Assembly (NCBI GenBank): GCA_964625525.1 | Contig: CAZVEE010000055.1 | Coordinates: forward strand, 1 to 22,032 | Direction of reading: 5' to 3' | From: CAZVEE01 sp964625525 | GTDB taxonomy: Bacteria; Pseudomonadota; Alphaproteobacteria; JAJFIK01 | DNA length: 22,032 nucleotides | Part shown: one piece after another, positions 16,221 to 22,032 of the stretch | Layout: the number at the start of each line of letters is the position of its first letter | Position numbering within the stretch: the stretch's first letter is position 1 | Translations under genes and position numbers: made by a program | Notes under the pieces: model-generated | What the model was told of the DNA's origin: nothing | The model's input: the letters and a program-made list of their open reading frames with translations, nothing else | The model's database searches: none

Positions 16221-17185
16221 GACGGCGTATCCTCTGAGGCCATCCGTATGGTGACCGGCTGACCGGGCGCCATGGCCAAGGGCTGGTCAGGGGTGGCTTC
16301 GACCCGAAAGACGAGACTGGCGCGTTCCTCCGGACTGAACAGAACCGGCGGCGTGAACTCTTCGCTGGCCGACAGCCAGTCGACGCTTGCGGTCAGGTCT
16401 GGGGGGCAGGCGGTGCAGGTCACGGTCAGGCGCGTACCCGGGGCAAAGCGCGCCCGGGCCGGTTCGGCGACGAAGAAGACGATGCGTCGGCGCTCCGGCG
16501 GTAACAGGCTCACCACTGGCCGGCCTGCGGGCACGATTTCGCCGGGGCGGAAGAACACCTCCTGGATGAGGCCAGCGGCCGGGGCGCTGATGGCTCGCCG
16601 GGCGAGGCGTTCTTGGGCTTCTTTCAGCGCGGCGTCGGCGGCTTCGACGGCCGCTTGAGCCTGTTCGATCAGTTGGATGCGGGCGGACAGGCGGGCGGTG
16701 GTGATGTCTCGTTCGATCTCGGCGAGCGCGGCGAGGGCCCGATCATAATCCGCCTGCGCTGTATCCAGGCGTGCCTGGGAAACGAAACCATCGGCGAAGA
16801 GTTGGCGCACGCGTTCCAACTCGGCGGCGGCCAGATCCCGATCGGCCTCGGCCCGGCGCTTGCGGGCCAGGCGCACTTCGATTTCTTCTGGCCGCTGCTG
16901 TTCGGCGAGCAGGTTGGCGAGCCCGGCCTGCGCCTCGGCCCGGCGCGCGCGGGCGTGATCGCGCGCGGTCTCGAACAGGGTGGCGTCCATGGTGAAGAGC
17001 GGGGCGCCGGCCATGATGGTCTCCCCCTGGGTCACATGCAGCGCGGCAAGGGGGCCCGCCTCTTCTGGGGCCAGCATGAGAAACTCGCCTTCCACATAGC
17101 CGTGATGACGGGGGGCCTCCGTCGTCGCCTCGCAGCCGGCGAGCATCAGGACAGACAGGCACAGTGCAGTGGCGGCGCGCATCAT
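16217..17185 (-). CDS. HlyD-type periplasmic adaptor lipoprotein
   Basis: Membrane-fusion adaptors connect an inner-membrane exporter to the outer-membrane channel. The 322-residue protein has a short signal peptide with the lipobox Leu-Ala-Gly-Cys (15-18), so it is probably lipid-anchored. It then has the first half of a lipoyl/barrel-sandwich motif (about 40-70) and a long alpha-helical hairpin rich in Ala, Arg and Glu (about 70-190). The second lipoyl half follows (ISAPAAGLIQEVFFRPGEIV) and then a beta-barrel. It resembles YbhG and related EmrA/HlyD-family members. Its ATG overlaps the tetR stop codon (ATGA), and the next Met is an alternative start. No TolC-like gene is nearby, so the outer-membrane partner must be elsewhere. 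Confidence 0.9.
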   Translation of the reverse strand: MMRAATALCLSVLMLAGCEATTEAPRHHGYVEGEFLMLAPEEAGPLAALHVTQGETIMAGAPLFTMDATLFETARDHARARRAEAQAGLANLLAEQQRPEEIEVRLARKRRAEADRDLAAAELERVRQLFADGFVSQARLDTAQADYDRALAALAEIERDITTARLSARIQLIEQAQAAVEAADAALKEAQERLARRAISAPAAGLIQEVFFRPGEIVPAGRPVVSLLPPERRRIVFFVAEPARARFAPGTRLTVTCTACPPDLTASVDWLSASEEFTPPVLFSPEERASLVFRVEATPDQPLAMAPGQPVTIRMASEDTPS

Positions 17186-17793
17186 GGCACCCTCCTCAAG
17201 CCGTTGAACAAGGTGTCCAGATGCGCCTCGATCAAGGCGCTGGTTTCCAGATGCTCATAGGGGGAAAGCAGGCTGCGCCAGATGGCGCCCATGATCATTG
17301 GGGCAACCACGAGTTGGGGAAAGGTCTCCACCGCATTGGGGCGAAACTCACCGCGCGCCACGCCACGGGCCACGATCCGGCGCACCATGGCCATGCCGCG
17401 AGAGATCACTTCCCGGTGATAAAAGGCGGTCACCTCAGGAAAGGCCGCTCCCTCGGCGATGACCAGCCGCACAATGTCGCGCAAGTCGCTCTCGATCAGC
17501 CGCGTGCCGATGGTGCTGAGCATGACCCGAATGATGTCTTCGCTGGATCCCTCATAGCTCTCCAGCATGGCCTCGGCGGCGTTGAATTCGCTGAGCACGA
17601 ACCCCCGCACGACGCCCTCGAAGAGCGCCTGCTTATTCTCAAAGTGAAGATAAATAGTGCCTTTGCCGACGCCTGCGGCTTGAGCAATGTCCTCGAGACG
17701 GGCCGCGGCAAAGCCCTTGCGCGCGAAGGTCTCGCGGGCCGCGGCGAGGATGGCTGTCAGCTTGGGATTGGGTGGTGTCGATGTCGTGGTCAT
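17182..17793 (-). CDS. TetR-family transcriptional regulator
   Basis: This is probably the repressor of its own operon, which also encodes the adaptor, ATPase and permease. The 203-residue protein has the TetR DNA-binding domain at about 11-60, with the helix-turn-helix DIAQAAGVGKGTIYLHFENK at 35-54. A variable ligand-binding domain fills the rest. The gene order TetR-HlyD-ABC ATPase-ABC permease matches that of E. coli ybiH(cecR)-ybhGFSR, but the protein similarity is only at family level. No Shine-Dalgarno sequence lies before the ATG, except an AGG within the predicted -10 element. The message may therefore be leaderless. The ligand is unknown. Confidence 0.93.
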   Translation of the reverse strand: MTTTSTPPNPKLTAILAAARETFARKGFAAARLEDIAQAAGVGKGTIYLHFENKQALFEGVVRGFVLSEFNAAEAMLESYEGSSEDIIRVMLSTIGTRLIESDLRDIVRLVIAEGAAFPEVTAFYHREVISRGMAMVRRIVARGVARGEFRPNAVETFPQLVVAPMIMGAIWRSLLSPYEHLETSALIEAHLDTLFNGLRRVP

Positions 17794-17800
17794 GGCTTTA

Positions 17801-17829
17801 AGCCTATGACTGACCAGTCAGTCAGTCAA
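17801..17829 (-). promoter_or_regulatory. Predicted promoter of the tetR-hlyD-ABC operon
   Basis: On the minus strand TTGACT (17829-17824) is a strong -35 match, followed after exactly 17 bases by TAGGCT (17806-17801), a weak -10. Transcription would start near 17794, next to the A of the tetR ATG at 17793, which predicts a leaderless or nearly leaderless message. The spacer is filled by the operator described separately. The prediction is by inspection only. Confidence 0.55.
17807..17824. promoter_or_regulatory. Probable TetR operator (perfect inverted repeat)
   Basis: TGACTGAC (17807-17814) and GTCAGTCA (17817-17824) are perfect inverted repeats separated by CA, a size and shape typical of TetR-family operators. 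One further GTCA unit follows (17825-17828). It lies 14 bases upstream of the tetR ATG and within the -35/-10 spacer of the tetR promoter, so bound repressor would block RNA polymerase. The divergent FbpC-like gene starts 112 bases away and might also respond, but I see no promoter linking it. Confidence 0.75.
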
Positions 17830-17935
17830 GAGCGATGTGCGGCGTGATGGCCGAGCCTCTTGCATTTCATTCTCAGGTGCTGAGTTTAGGGGCGGACGAG
17901 ACACGCCGGCATAACGGCCATTCAAAGGACAGAGC

Positions 17936-19006
17936 ATGGGCTTAGGCGCACCCAGAGTGGTGCTCGACGCGGTCAGTCGGCGGTTTGGCGCGCTGGAGGC
18001 GGTGCGGGAGGTCTCGCTAGACGTGGGCGCGGGAGAGGTTGTGTGCCTGCTCGGGCCGTCGGGTTGCGGCAAATCCACGACTTTGCGCATCGTGGCGGGG
18101 GTGGAGCGGCAAAGCACGGGGCGGGTGCTCATCGATGGGCGGGAAGTGGCCGGACCGGGTGGATTTGTCCCGCCGGAGGGGCGGGGCATCGGCCTCATGT
18201 TTCAGGACTACGCCTTGTTTCCCCATCTGAGTGTGGCGGAAAATGTGGCTTTCGGGCTGACGCATCTCGGTCGGGCGGCCCGCGACGCGCGCGTGCGGGC
18301 GGTGCTGGCGCAGGTGCATATGGAGCGCTTCACCGAGCGATATCCCAGCGTGTTGTCCGGCGGTGAGCAGCAGCGCGTGGCGCTGGCGCGGGCGCTGGCG
18401 CCGGCCCCGGGGGTGATGCTCATGGACGAGCCGTTCTCCGGTCTTGATGTGCCCAAACGCGACCGCATCCGGGATGAAACCTGGCAGGTGCTCAAGGACA
18501 TTGGCGCGGCAACCCTGCTCGTCACCCATGATCCCAAGGAGGCCATGCGGATGGCCGATCGCATCGCGCTCATGCGGGCCGGGCGGATCGTGCAGCTCGG
18601 CCGCCCCGATGAAATCTACAATGCGCCGGTGGACGCGGCGGCGGCGGCGTTTTTTTCCGACCTCAACGTCTTTAACACAAGGCTCGTGAAGGGTGTGGCC
18701 CATACACCCTTGGGTGCGGTGAGCACAGCGGATACGCGCGCCTGGCCCGATGGCACGGTGGTGCAGGTGATGGCCCGGCCCCATGCGGTTATTTTGGACG
18801 CCCAGGGCGCGGCGGGTGGGGTGCCGGCACGGGTTAGCCGTTCTGTGCTGCTGGGCCCGGAGAGCCTGGTGGAGGCGGTGCTGGAGCGGCCTAAGGCGGA
18901 TCTGGTGCGGTGTCTTGTGCCCGGTACTGTTTTGCCGGCACCCGGTGAGGTTGTGTCTCTGCGTGTCGCGCCGGAGAATTTGTTTGTTTTCCGCGCTGAC
19001 GCCTAG
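17936..19006 (+). CDS. FbpC-like ABC transporter ATP-binding protein (iron/spermidine-putrescine type)
   Basis: This is the ATPase of an importer of the Fe3+/polyamine/thiamine class. The 356-residue product has Walker A GPSGCGKS (40-47), PEGRGIGLMFQDYALFPHLSVAEN (80-103) with Q-loop Gln90, signature LSGGEQQ (140-146), Walker B VMLMDEP (160-166) and switch His198 in LLVTHDPKEAM. About 100 C-terminal residues correspond to the TOBE-like regulatory domain. The PEGRGIGLMFQDYALFPH segment is most like FbpC of ferric-iron systems, but the substrate is inferred. AAAGGA lies six bases before the ATG. No permease or binding-protein gene is adjacent, so its partners must be encoded elsewhere or the gene is an orphan. 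It is divergent from the tetR operon and precedes the tat genes. Confidence 0.86.
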   Translation: MGLGAPRVVLDAVSRRFGALEAVREVSLDVGAGEVVCLLGPSGCGKSTTLRIVAGVERQSTGRVLIDGREVAGPGGFVPPEGRGIGLMFQDYALFPHLSVAENVAFGLTHLGRAARDARVRAVLAQVHMERFTERYPSVLSGGEQQRVALARALAPAPGVMLMDEPFSGLDVPKRDRIRDETWQVLKDIGAATLLVTHDPKEAMRMADRIALMRAGRIVQLGRPDEIYNAPVDAAAAAFFSDLNVFNTRLVKGVAHTPLGAVSTADTRAWPDGTVVQVMARPHAVILDAQGAAGGVPARVSRSVLLGPESLVEAVLERPKADLVRCLVPGTVLPAPGEVVSLRVAPENLFVFRADA

Positions 19007-19026
19007 GCCGTCACACGGAGCCCGCA

Positions 19027-19055
19027 TTGCAGGAAAGCCCTGACTTTGCCATGAT
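19027..19055 (+). promoter_or_regulatory. Possible promoter for the tat operon
   Basis: TTGCAG (19027-19032) and CATGAT (19050-19055), spaced by 17 bases, are a plausible sigma-70-type pair in the 168 bases between the FbpC-like gene and tatA. Both hexamers deviate from consensus, so this is a tentative reading. A long leader of about 110 bases would precede tatA. Confidence 0.3.
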
Positions 19056-19174
19056 CCCGTCGCGCAGGCGCGGTACGGTCCTCCCTAGAGACTGAAGCGC
19101 ATACGTGGCGGACGAGTAGCCGCTGGCACGAGACCACGCGGCGCCCCAGATGCCGCACGCAGGAGAATGAGACC

Positions 19175-19432
19175 ATGGTCAGTTTCTGGCAGATTGCCAT
19201 TATCGTGGTGCTGGTCGTGCTGCTGTTCGGCCGCGGCAAGATTTCCGATTTGATGGGCGACGTCGCCAAGGGCATCCGCAGCTTTAAGAAGGGCATGTCC
19301 GACGACGATGCCAAAGCCGCCGATCAAAACGCGGCGCCGCAAGCCATTGATCAGACCGCGATCGATCAAACGGCCGAGGACACGGTGACCCGCCGCGACG
19401 CCGCTGGCCACGATACGGCGCCGCGGGCGTAA
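19175..19432 (+). CDS. tatA: Sec-independent protein translocase TatA
   Basis: TatA oligomers form the variable-size export pore for folded proteins in the inner membrane. The 85-residue product has the hallmark layout: one N-terminal transmembrane helix (about 4-18), the hinge Phe-Gly-Arg-Gly at 18-21, and an amphipathic helix (about 22-40, ISDLMGDVAKGIRSFKKG). A polar tail follows. The tail carries a short repeat (AIDQTAIDQT). A good AGGAGA site lies eight bases before the ATG. It is the first gene of tatABC; a 94-base gap without a gene separates it from tatB, which is otherwise consistent with one transcript. Confidence 0.94.
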   Translation: MVSFWQIAIIVVLVVLLFGRGKISDLMGDVAKGIRSFKKGMSDDDAKAADQNAAPQAIDQTAIDQTAEDTVTRRDAAGHDTAPRA

Positions 19433-19526
19433 ACGCCTCCGCCGTTCTGCGGGACGCGCTATGCGGTCCTGATCCGCTGGCTCGCCCGCCCTTCGCCTTC
19501 TTTGTCGTTGGAGGTCCGCACTCCCC

Positions 19527-19997
19527 ATGCCCTCGCTCGGCGCGTTTGAATTGCTGGTGATCGCTATTGTGGCAATTATCGTGGTGGGTCCCAAGGACCT
19601 GCCGAAGCTGTTGCGCTGGGCGGGGCAGGCGTTCCGGCAGGTGCGGGGGCTGGCACAGGACTTCCACGACAGCATGGACGATTTGGCGCGCGAGTCTGAA
19701 CTGGACGAGTTGCGCAAACAGGTTGAGACCATGCGCCAGCAAAACATGCTGAGCGATGCCAAGGGCGCGGTGAGCGAAGTGGTCAATCCGCTCACGGGTC
19801 AGAGCATGGATATCACCGGCGGTGCGGCCAAATCGGCGGCGGCGAAACCGGCTTCGGGTGCTGTGTCGCCGGATTCTGTGTCCCCTGCGACTTTATCTCC
19901 TGCGGCCGTGGCCGAAGACAAGCCGACCGCGGCCGCACCGGCGGCGACATCAGAGCCGGCCCGTGAGCCGGTCAAGACCGGTGAGGCGGCCTCCTGA
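19527..19997 (+). CDS. tatB: Sec-independent protein translocase TatB
   Basis: TatB binds TatC and forms the twin-arginine signal-peptide receptor. The 156-residue product has an N-terminal membrane helix (about 4-20, with Glu8 in the helix), the Gly21-Pro22 hinge and KDLPKLLRWAGQAFRQVR. A long amphipathic/coiled helix (about 25-75, with RESELDELRKQVETMRQQ) follows, then a low-complexity Ala/Pro/Ser tail. This distinguishes it from TatA, which lacks the Glu-containing helix and the long helical segment. GGAGG lies 12 bases upstream of the ATG. The stop codon is one base before the first tatC ATG, indicating tight coupling. Confidence 0.94.
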   Translation: MPSLGAFELLVIAIVAIIVVGPKDLPKLLRWAGQAFRQVRGLAQDFHDSMDDLARESELDELRKQVETMRQQNMLSDAKGAVSEVVNPLTGQSMDITGGAAKSAAAKPASGAVSPDSVSPATLSPAAVAEDKPTAAAPAATSEPAREPVKTGEAAS

Positions 19998-19998
19998 A

Positions 19999-20814
19999 AT
20001 GGGTCCCGACATGAACTCGGACGCTCCCCACGATCCCGTCGAGGACAGCCGCGCGCCGTTGATGGATCACCTGTATGAGCTGCGCGATCGGCTGGTGCGG
20101 GCGCTTATCGCCATTGGCATCGCCGCGGCCCTCTGCTTCTACTTCGCCGAGGATATCTACCATTTTCTGGTGGAGCCCTTCGTGTCGATCCTGCCGGAGG
20201 ATCAGGCGCGCGAGATGATCTTCACGGCGCCGCAGGAAGCCTTTTTCACCTATATGTGGGTGGCGATTTTCGCTGGGATTTCCTTGTCCTTTCCCTATGT
20301 GGCGGCGCAAGTCTGGTTTTTTGTGGCGCCGGGTCTCTATTCCCAGGAAAAAGGCGCGATCCTGCCCTTCATCCTCGCGGCGCCGATCCTGTTCGTGCTG
20401 GGGGCGGCGCTCGTCTATTACTTCATTATGCCCATGGCCATGACCTTCTTCCTCGGCTACGAGACCGTGCCGGGCGAGGGACCTATTGCCATTCGCATGG
20501 TGCCAAGGGTCAGTGAGTATCTGACCCTGGTCACGACTTTGATGCTGGCCTTTGGCTTTGCCTTTCAACTGCCGGTGTTATTGACCCTGCTGGGGCGGGC
20601 GGGCTTCGTGACGGCGGATATGCTGCGGTCCTCGCGCAAATACGCGATCGTGGGGATTTTCGTTGTGGCGGCTTTCCTCACCCCGCCCGATCCCATGAGC
20701 CAGATCGGTCTCGGCCTGTCGATCATGGCGCTTTATGAGCTGTCCATCCTCTCCGTCGCGTGGATCGAGCGGGCCCGGGCCCGGCGCGAGGCGGAAGAGG
20801 AAAGCGCCGTCTGA
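19999..20814 (+). CDS. tatC: Sec-independent protein translocase TatC
   Basis: TatC is the six-helix inner-membrane protein that recognises the twin-arginine signal peptide with TatB. The 271-residue product has the conserved N-terminal MDHLYELRDRLV (22-33), FTAPQEAFF near residue 76, and Glu117 in APGLYSQEK. That Glu is the counterpart of the essential E. coli Glu103. Six hydrophobic segments and TPPDPMSQIGL near residue 235 complete the match. The start is the ATG at 19999, one base after tatB; ATG 20011 (MNSDAPHD) is a plausible alternative, since neither has a strong ribosome-binding site. The frame is open back to 19822, but that part lies inside tatB and reads as arginine-rich shadow sequence. 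Confidence 0.94.
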   Translation: MGPDMNSDAPHDPVEDSRAPLMDHLYELRDRLVRALIAIGIAAALCFYFAEDIYHFLVEPFVSILPEDQAREMIFTAPQEAFFTYMWVAIFAGISLSFPYVAAQVWFFVAPGLYSQEKGAILPFILAAPILFVLGAALVYYFIMPMAMTFFLGYETVPGEGPIAIRMVPRVSEYLTLVTTLMLAFGFAFQLPVLLTLLGRAGFVTADMLRSSRKYAIVGIFVVAAFLTPPDPMSQIGLGLSIMALYELSILSVAWIERARARREAEEESAV

Positions 20815-20847
20815 GCCGCCGGTTTCACCGCCGTACAGTCCCGCGCC

Positions 20848-20941
20848 GGCCTGGCCCAGGCAATTCGGGCCAGGCCATGGACGCTGTGACGGCAGCGTCG
20901 TATAGCTGTGCCCGACAAGAGCGGCACGAGTCGCGTGCCGC
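20848..20941 (+). other. Three tandem perfect hairpins between tatC and serS
   Basis: In the 148 bases between tatC and serS three perfect stems occur in a row. GGCCTGGCCC (20848-20857) pairs with GGGCCAGGCC (20867-20876). GACGCTG (20880-20886) pairs with CAGCGTC (20893-20899). GCGGCACG (20921-20928) pairs with CGTGCCGC (20934-20941). None is followed by a T-run, so they are not intrinsic terminators. They may be a structured serS leader, a Rho-dependent pause site or GC-rich chance. The structure is seen; the function is unknown. Confidence 0.4.
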
Positions 20942-20962
20942 CGGAAATCGAGCAGACCGGCC

Positions 20963-22032
20963 ATGTTGGACATCAAATATATCCGCGAAAACCCACAAGC
21001 GTTCGACGCGCGCCTCGCCAAGCGGGGGCTTGATCCGCAGTCGGAGAAAATCCTGGAGCAGGATGCCCGCCTGCGTGCGATCATCAACGACACGCAAGCC
21101 GCCCAGACCGCGCGCAATGACGCCTCTAAAAAGATCGGCCAGGCCAAGGCCAGCGGCAGCGAGAGCGAGGCGGCGGCGCTGATCGAGGATGTGGCGCGGC
21201 TGAAAGCGAAGATCCAGGCCGGTGAAGACGCGGAGCGGGCGCTGACCGCCGAGATCGAAACCATGCTGGCGGCGCTGCCCAACCTGCCGGCTGACAATGT
21301 GCCCGTGGGCGAGGACGAGGCGGGGAATGTGGAGCGCCACCGGGTGGGCGAGCCGCGCGCGCTGACTTTCGAGGCTCAGGAGCACTGGGCGCTCGGCGAG
21401 GCGTGGGGGACCATGGATTTCGAGACGGCGGCGAAGCTGTCGGGCTCGCGCTTTGTGGTGCTGAAAGGCGAGCTGGCGCGGCTGGAACGGGCGCTCGCCA
21501 ATTTCATGCTCGATATTCACACCACCGACTTCGGCTATATGGAAGTCGCGCCGCCGCTGCTGGTGCGCGACGACGCGGCCTATGGCACGGCGCAATTGCC
21601 GAAATTCACGGATGATCTGTTCCATACGGAAGATGGCTTCTGGCTCATTCCGACGGCGGAAGTCTCGCTGACCAATCTGGTGCGCGAAGCCATTCTGTCG
21701 GAAGAGGAACTGCCGCTGCGTATGACGGCCTACACGCCGTCATTCCGCCGCGAAGCGGGGGCGTCCGGCCGGGATCAGCGCGGCATGATCCGCCTGCATC
21801 AGTTCCCGAAAGTGGAACTGGTCAGTGTCACCACGCCCGAGGAGTCGGACGCGGAACATGAGCGTATGTTGGGCTGTGCCGAGGAAATCCTAAAGCGCCT
21901 CGCCATTCCCTACCGGGTGATGACCTTGTGCACGGGTGATATGGGCTTTCAGTCCACGCGCACCTATGACATCGAGGTCTGGCTGCCCGGGCAAAAGCAG
22001 TACCGGGAGATTTCAAGCTGTTCGGTCTGTGG
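20963..22032 (+). CDS. serS: Seryl-tRNA synthetase, 3'-truncated by the window edge
   Basis: SerS charges tRNA-Ser (and tRNA-Sec where present) in the cytoplasm. The first 356 codons are present, against about 430 in E. coli. MLDIKYIRENPQAFD is the family start. Residues about 28-105 form the long tRNA-binding coiled coil (QTARNDASKKIGQAKA). The class II core follows, with Thr231-Ala-Glu in IPTAEVSLTN for serine binding and motif 2 at 261-285 (FRREAG, then GMIRLHQFPKVE). Near the end come TGDMGF and EVWLPGQKQYREISSCS. Motif 3 lies beyond the window. No clear ribosome-binding site precedes the ATG. It follows tatC as in many alphaproteobacteria. Confidence 0.96.
   Translation, partial: MLDIKYIRENPQAFDARLAKRGLDPQSEKILEQDARLRAIINDTQAAQTARNDASKKIGQAKASGSESEAAALIEDVARLKAKIQAGEDAERALTAEIETMLAALPNLPADNVPVGEDEAGNVERHRVGEPRALTFEAQEHWALGEAWGTMDFETAAKLSGSRFVVLKGELARLERALANFMLDIHTTDFGYMEVAPPLLVRDDAAYGTAQLPKFTDDLFHTEDGFWLIPTAEVSLTNLVREAILSEEELPLRMTAYTPSFRREAGASGRDQRGMIRLHQFPKVELVSVTTPEESDAEHERMLGCAEEILKRLAIPYRVMTLCTGDMGFQSTRTYDIEVWLPGQKQYREISSCSVC

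Noticed and set aside
17807..17828. GTCA/TGAC repeats as a mobile-element or CRISPR-like repeat
   Set aside because: The repeat is one short palindrome with one extra unit, fully explained as a TetR operator, and no transposase or array is nearby.
18017..19027. A 336-codon antisense frame over the FbpC-like gene
   Set aside because: The histidine/arginine-rich translation is typical of shadow frames, and every ABC motif is on the plus strand.
19822..19998. N-terminal extension of tatC within tatB
   Set aside because: The added 59 residues are arginine/proline-rich out-of-frame tatB sequence, and TatC family members begin near MDHLYELRDR with a short leader.

Overview
The window is 22 kb of GC-rich, gene-dense bacterial chromosome from an alphaproteobacterium. 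The evidence is protein-level family resemblance plus gene order. dgt, a SPOR-domain protein, nagZ, scpA, scpB, tatA, tatB, tatC and serS occur in the order I know from many alphaproteobacteria, and erpA/xth next to dgt is also a recurring arrangement. I cannot name the genus. The sequence contains a 100-N scaffold gap (3692-3791), so it comes from a draft assembly.

Layout. (1) 1-2604: the end of clpS and all of clpA, the adaptor and unfoldase of the ClpAP protease, followed by an unrecognised secreted lipoprotein (2671-3444). (2) 3491-6193, minus strand: a GH19 lysozyme/chitinase-like enzyme with a peptidoglycan-binding tail, erpA, xth, and an MSOX/MTOX-type amine oxidase cut in two by the N gap. 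(3) 6355-12200, plus strand: dgt, a 322-base stretch without a recognisable gene where argS commonly sits, a SPOR-domain membrane protein ending in a strong intrinsic terminator, nagZ, scpA and scpB. (4) 12254-19006: a block I do not expect between scpB and tatA. It holds an IucA/IucC-type siderophore synthetase (plus strand), then on the minus strand a TetR regulator, a lipoprotein HlyD-type adaptor, an ABC ATPase and an ABC-2 permease in overlapping order, and a divergent FbpC-like ABC ATPase (plus strand). (5) 19175-22032, plus strand: tatA, tatB, tatC and the first 356 codons of serS.

How the parts work together. The backbone genes are housekeeping: proteolysis (ClpSA), Fe-S maturation (ErpA), DNA repair (Xth), dNTP control (Dgt), cell-wall recycling and division (NagZ, SPOR protein), chromosome condensation (ScpAB), protein export (TatABC) and tRNA charging (SerS). 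The accessory block could join iron-chelator synthesis to small-molecule export. Only the TetR-HlyD-ATPase-permease unit is clearly one operon. It has a perfect operator palindrome placed between the -35 and -10 elements of its own promoter. The synthetase and the FbpC-like ATPase both lack their usual partner genes here. I see no CRISPR array, tRNA, rRNA, transposase or integrase.
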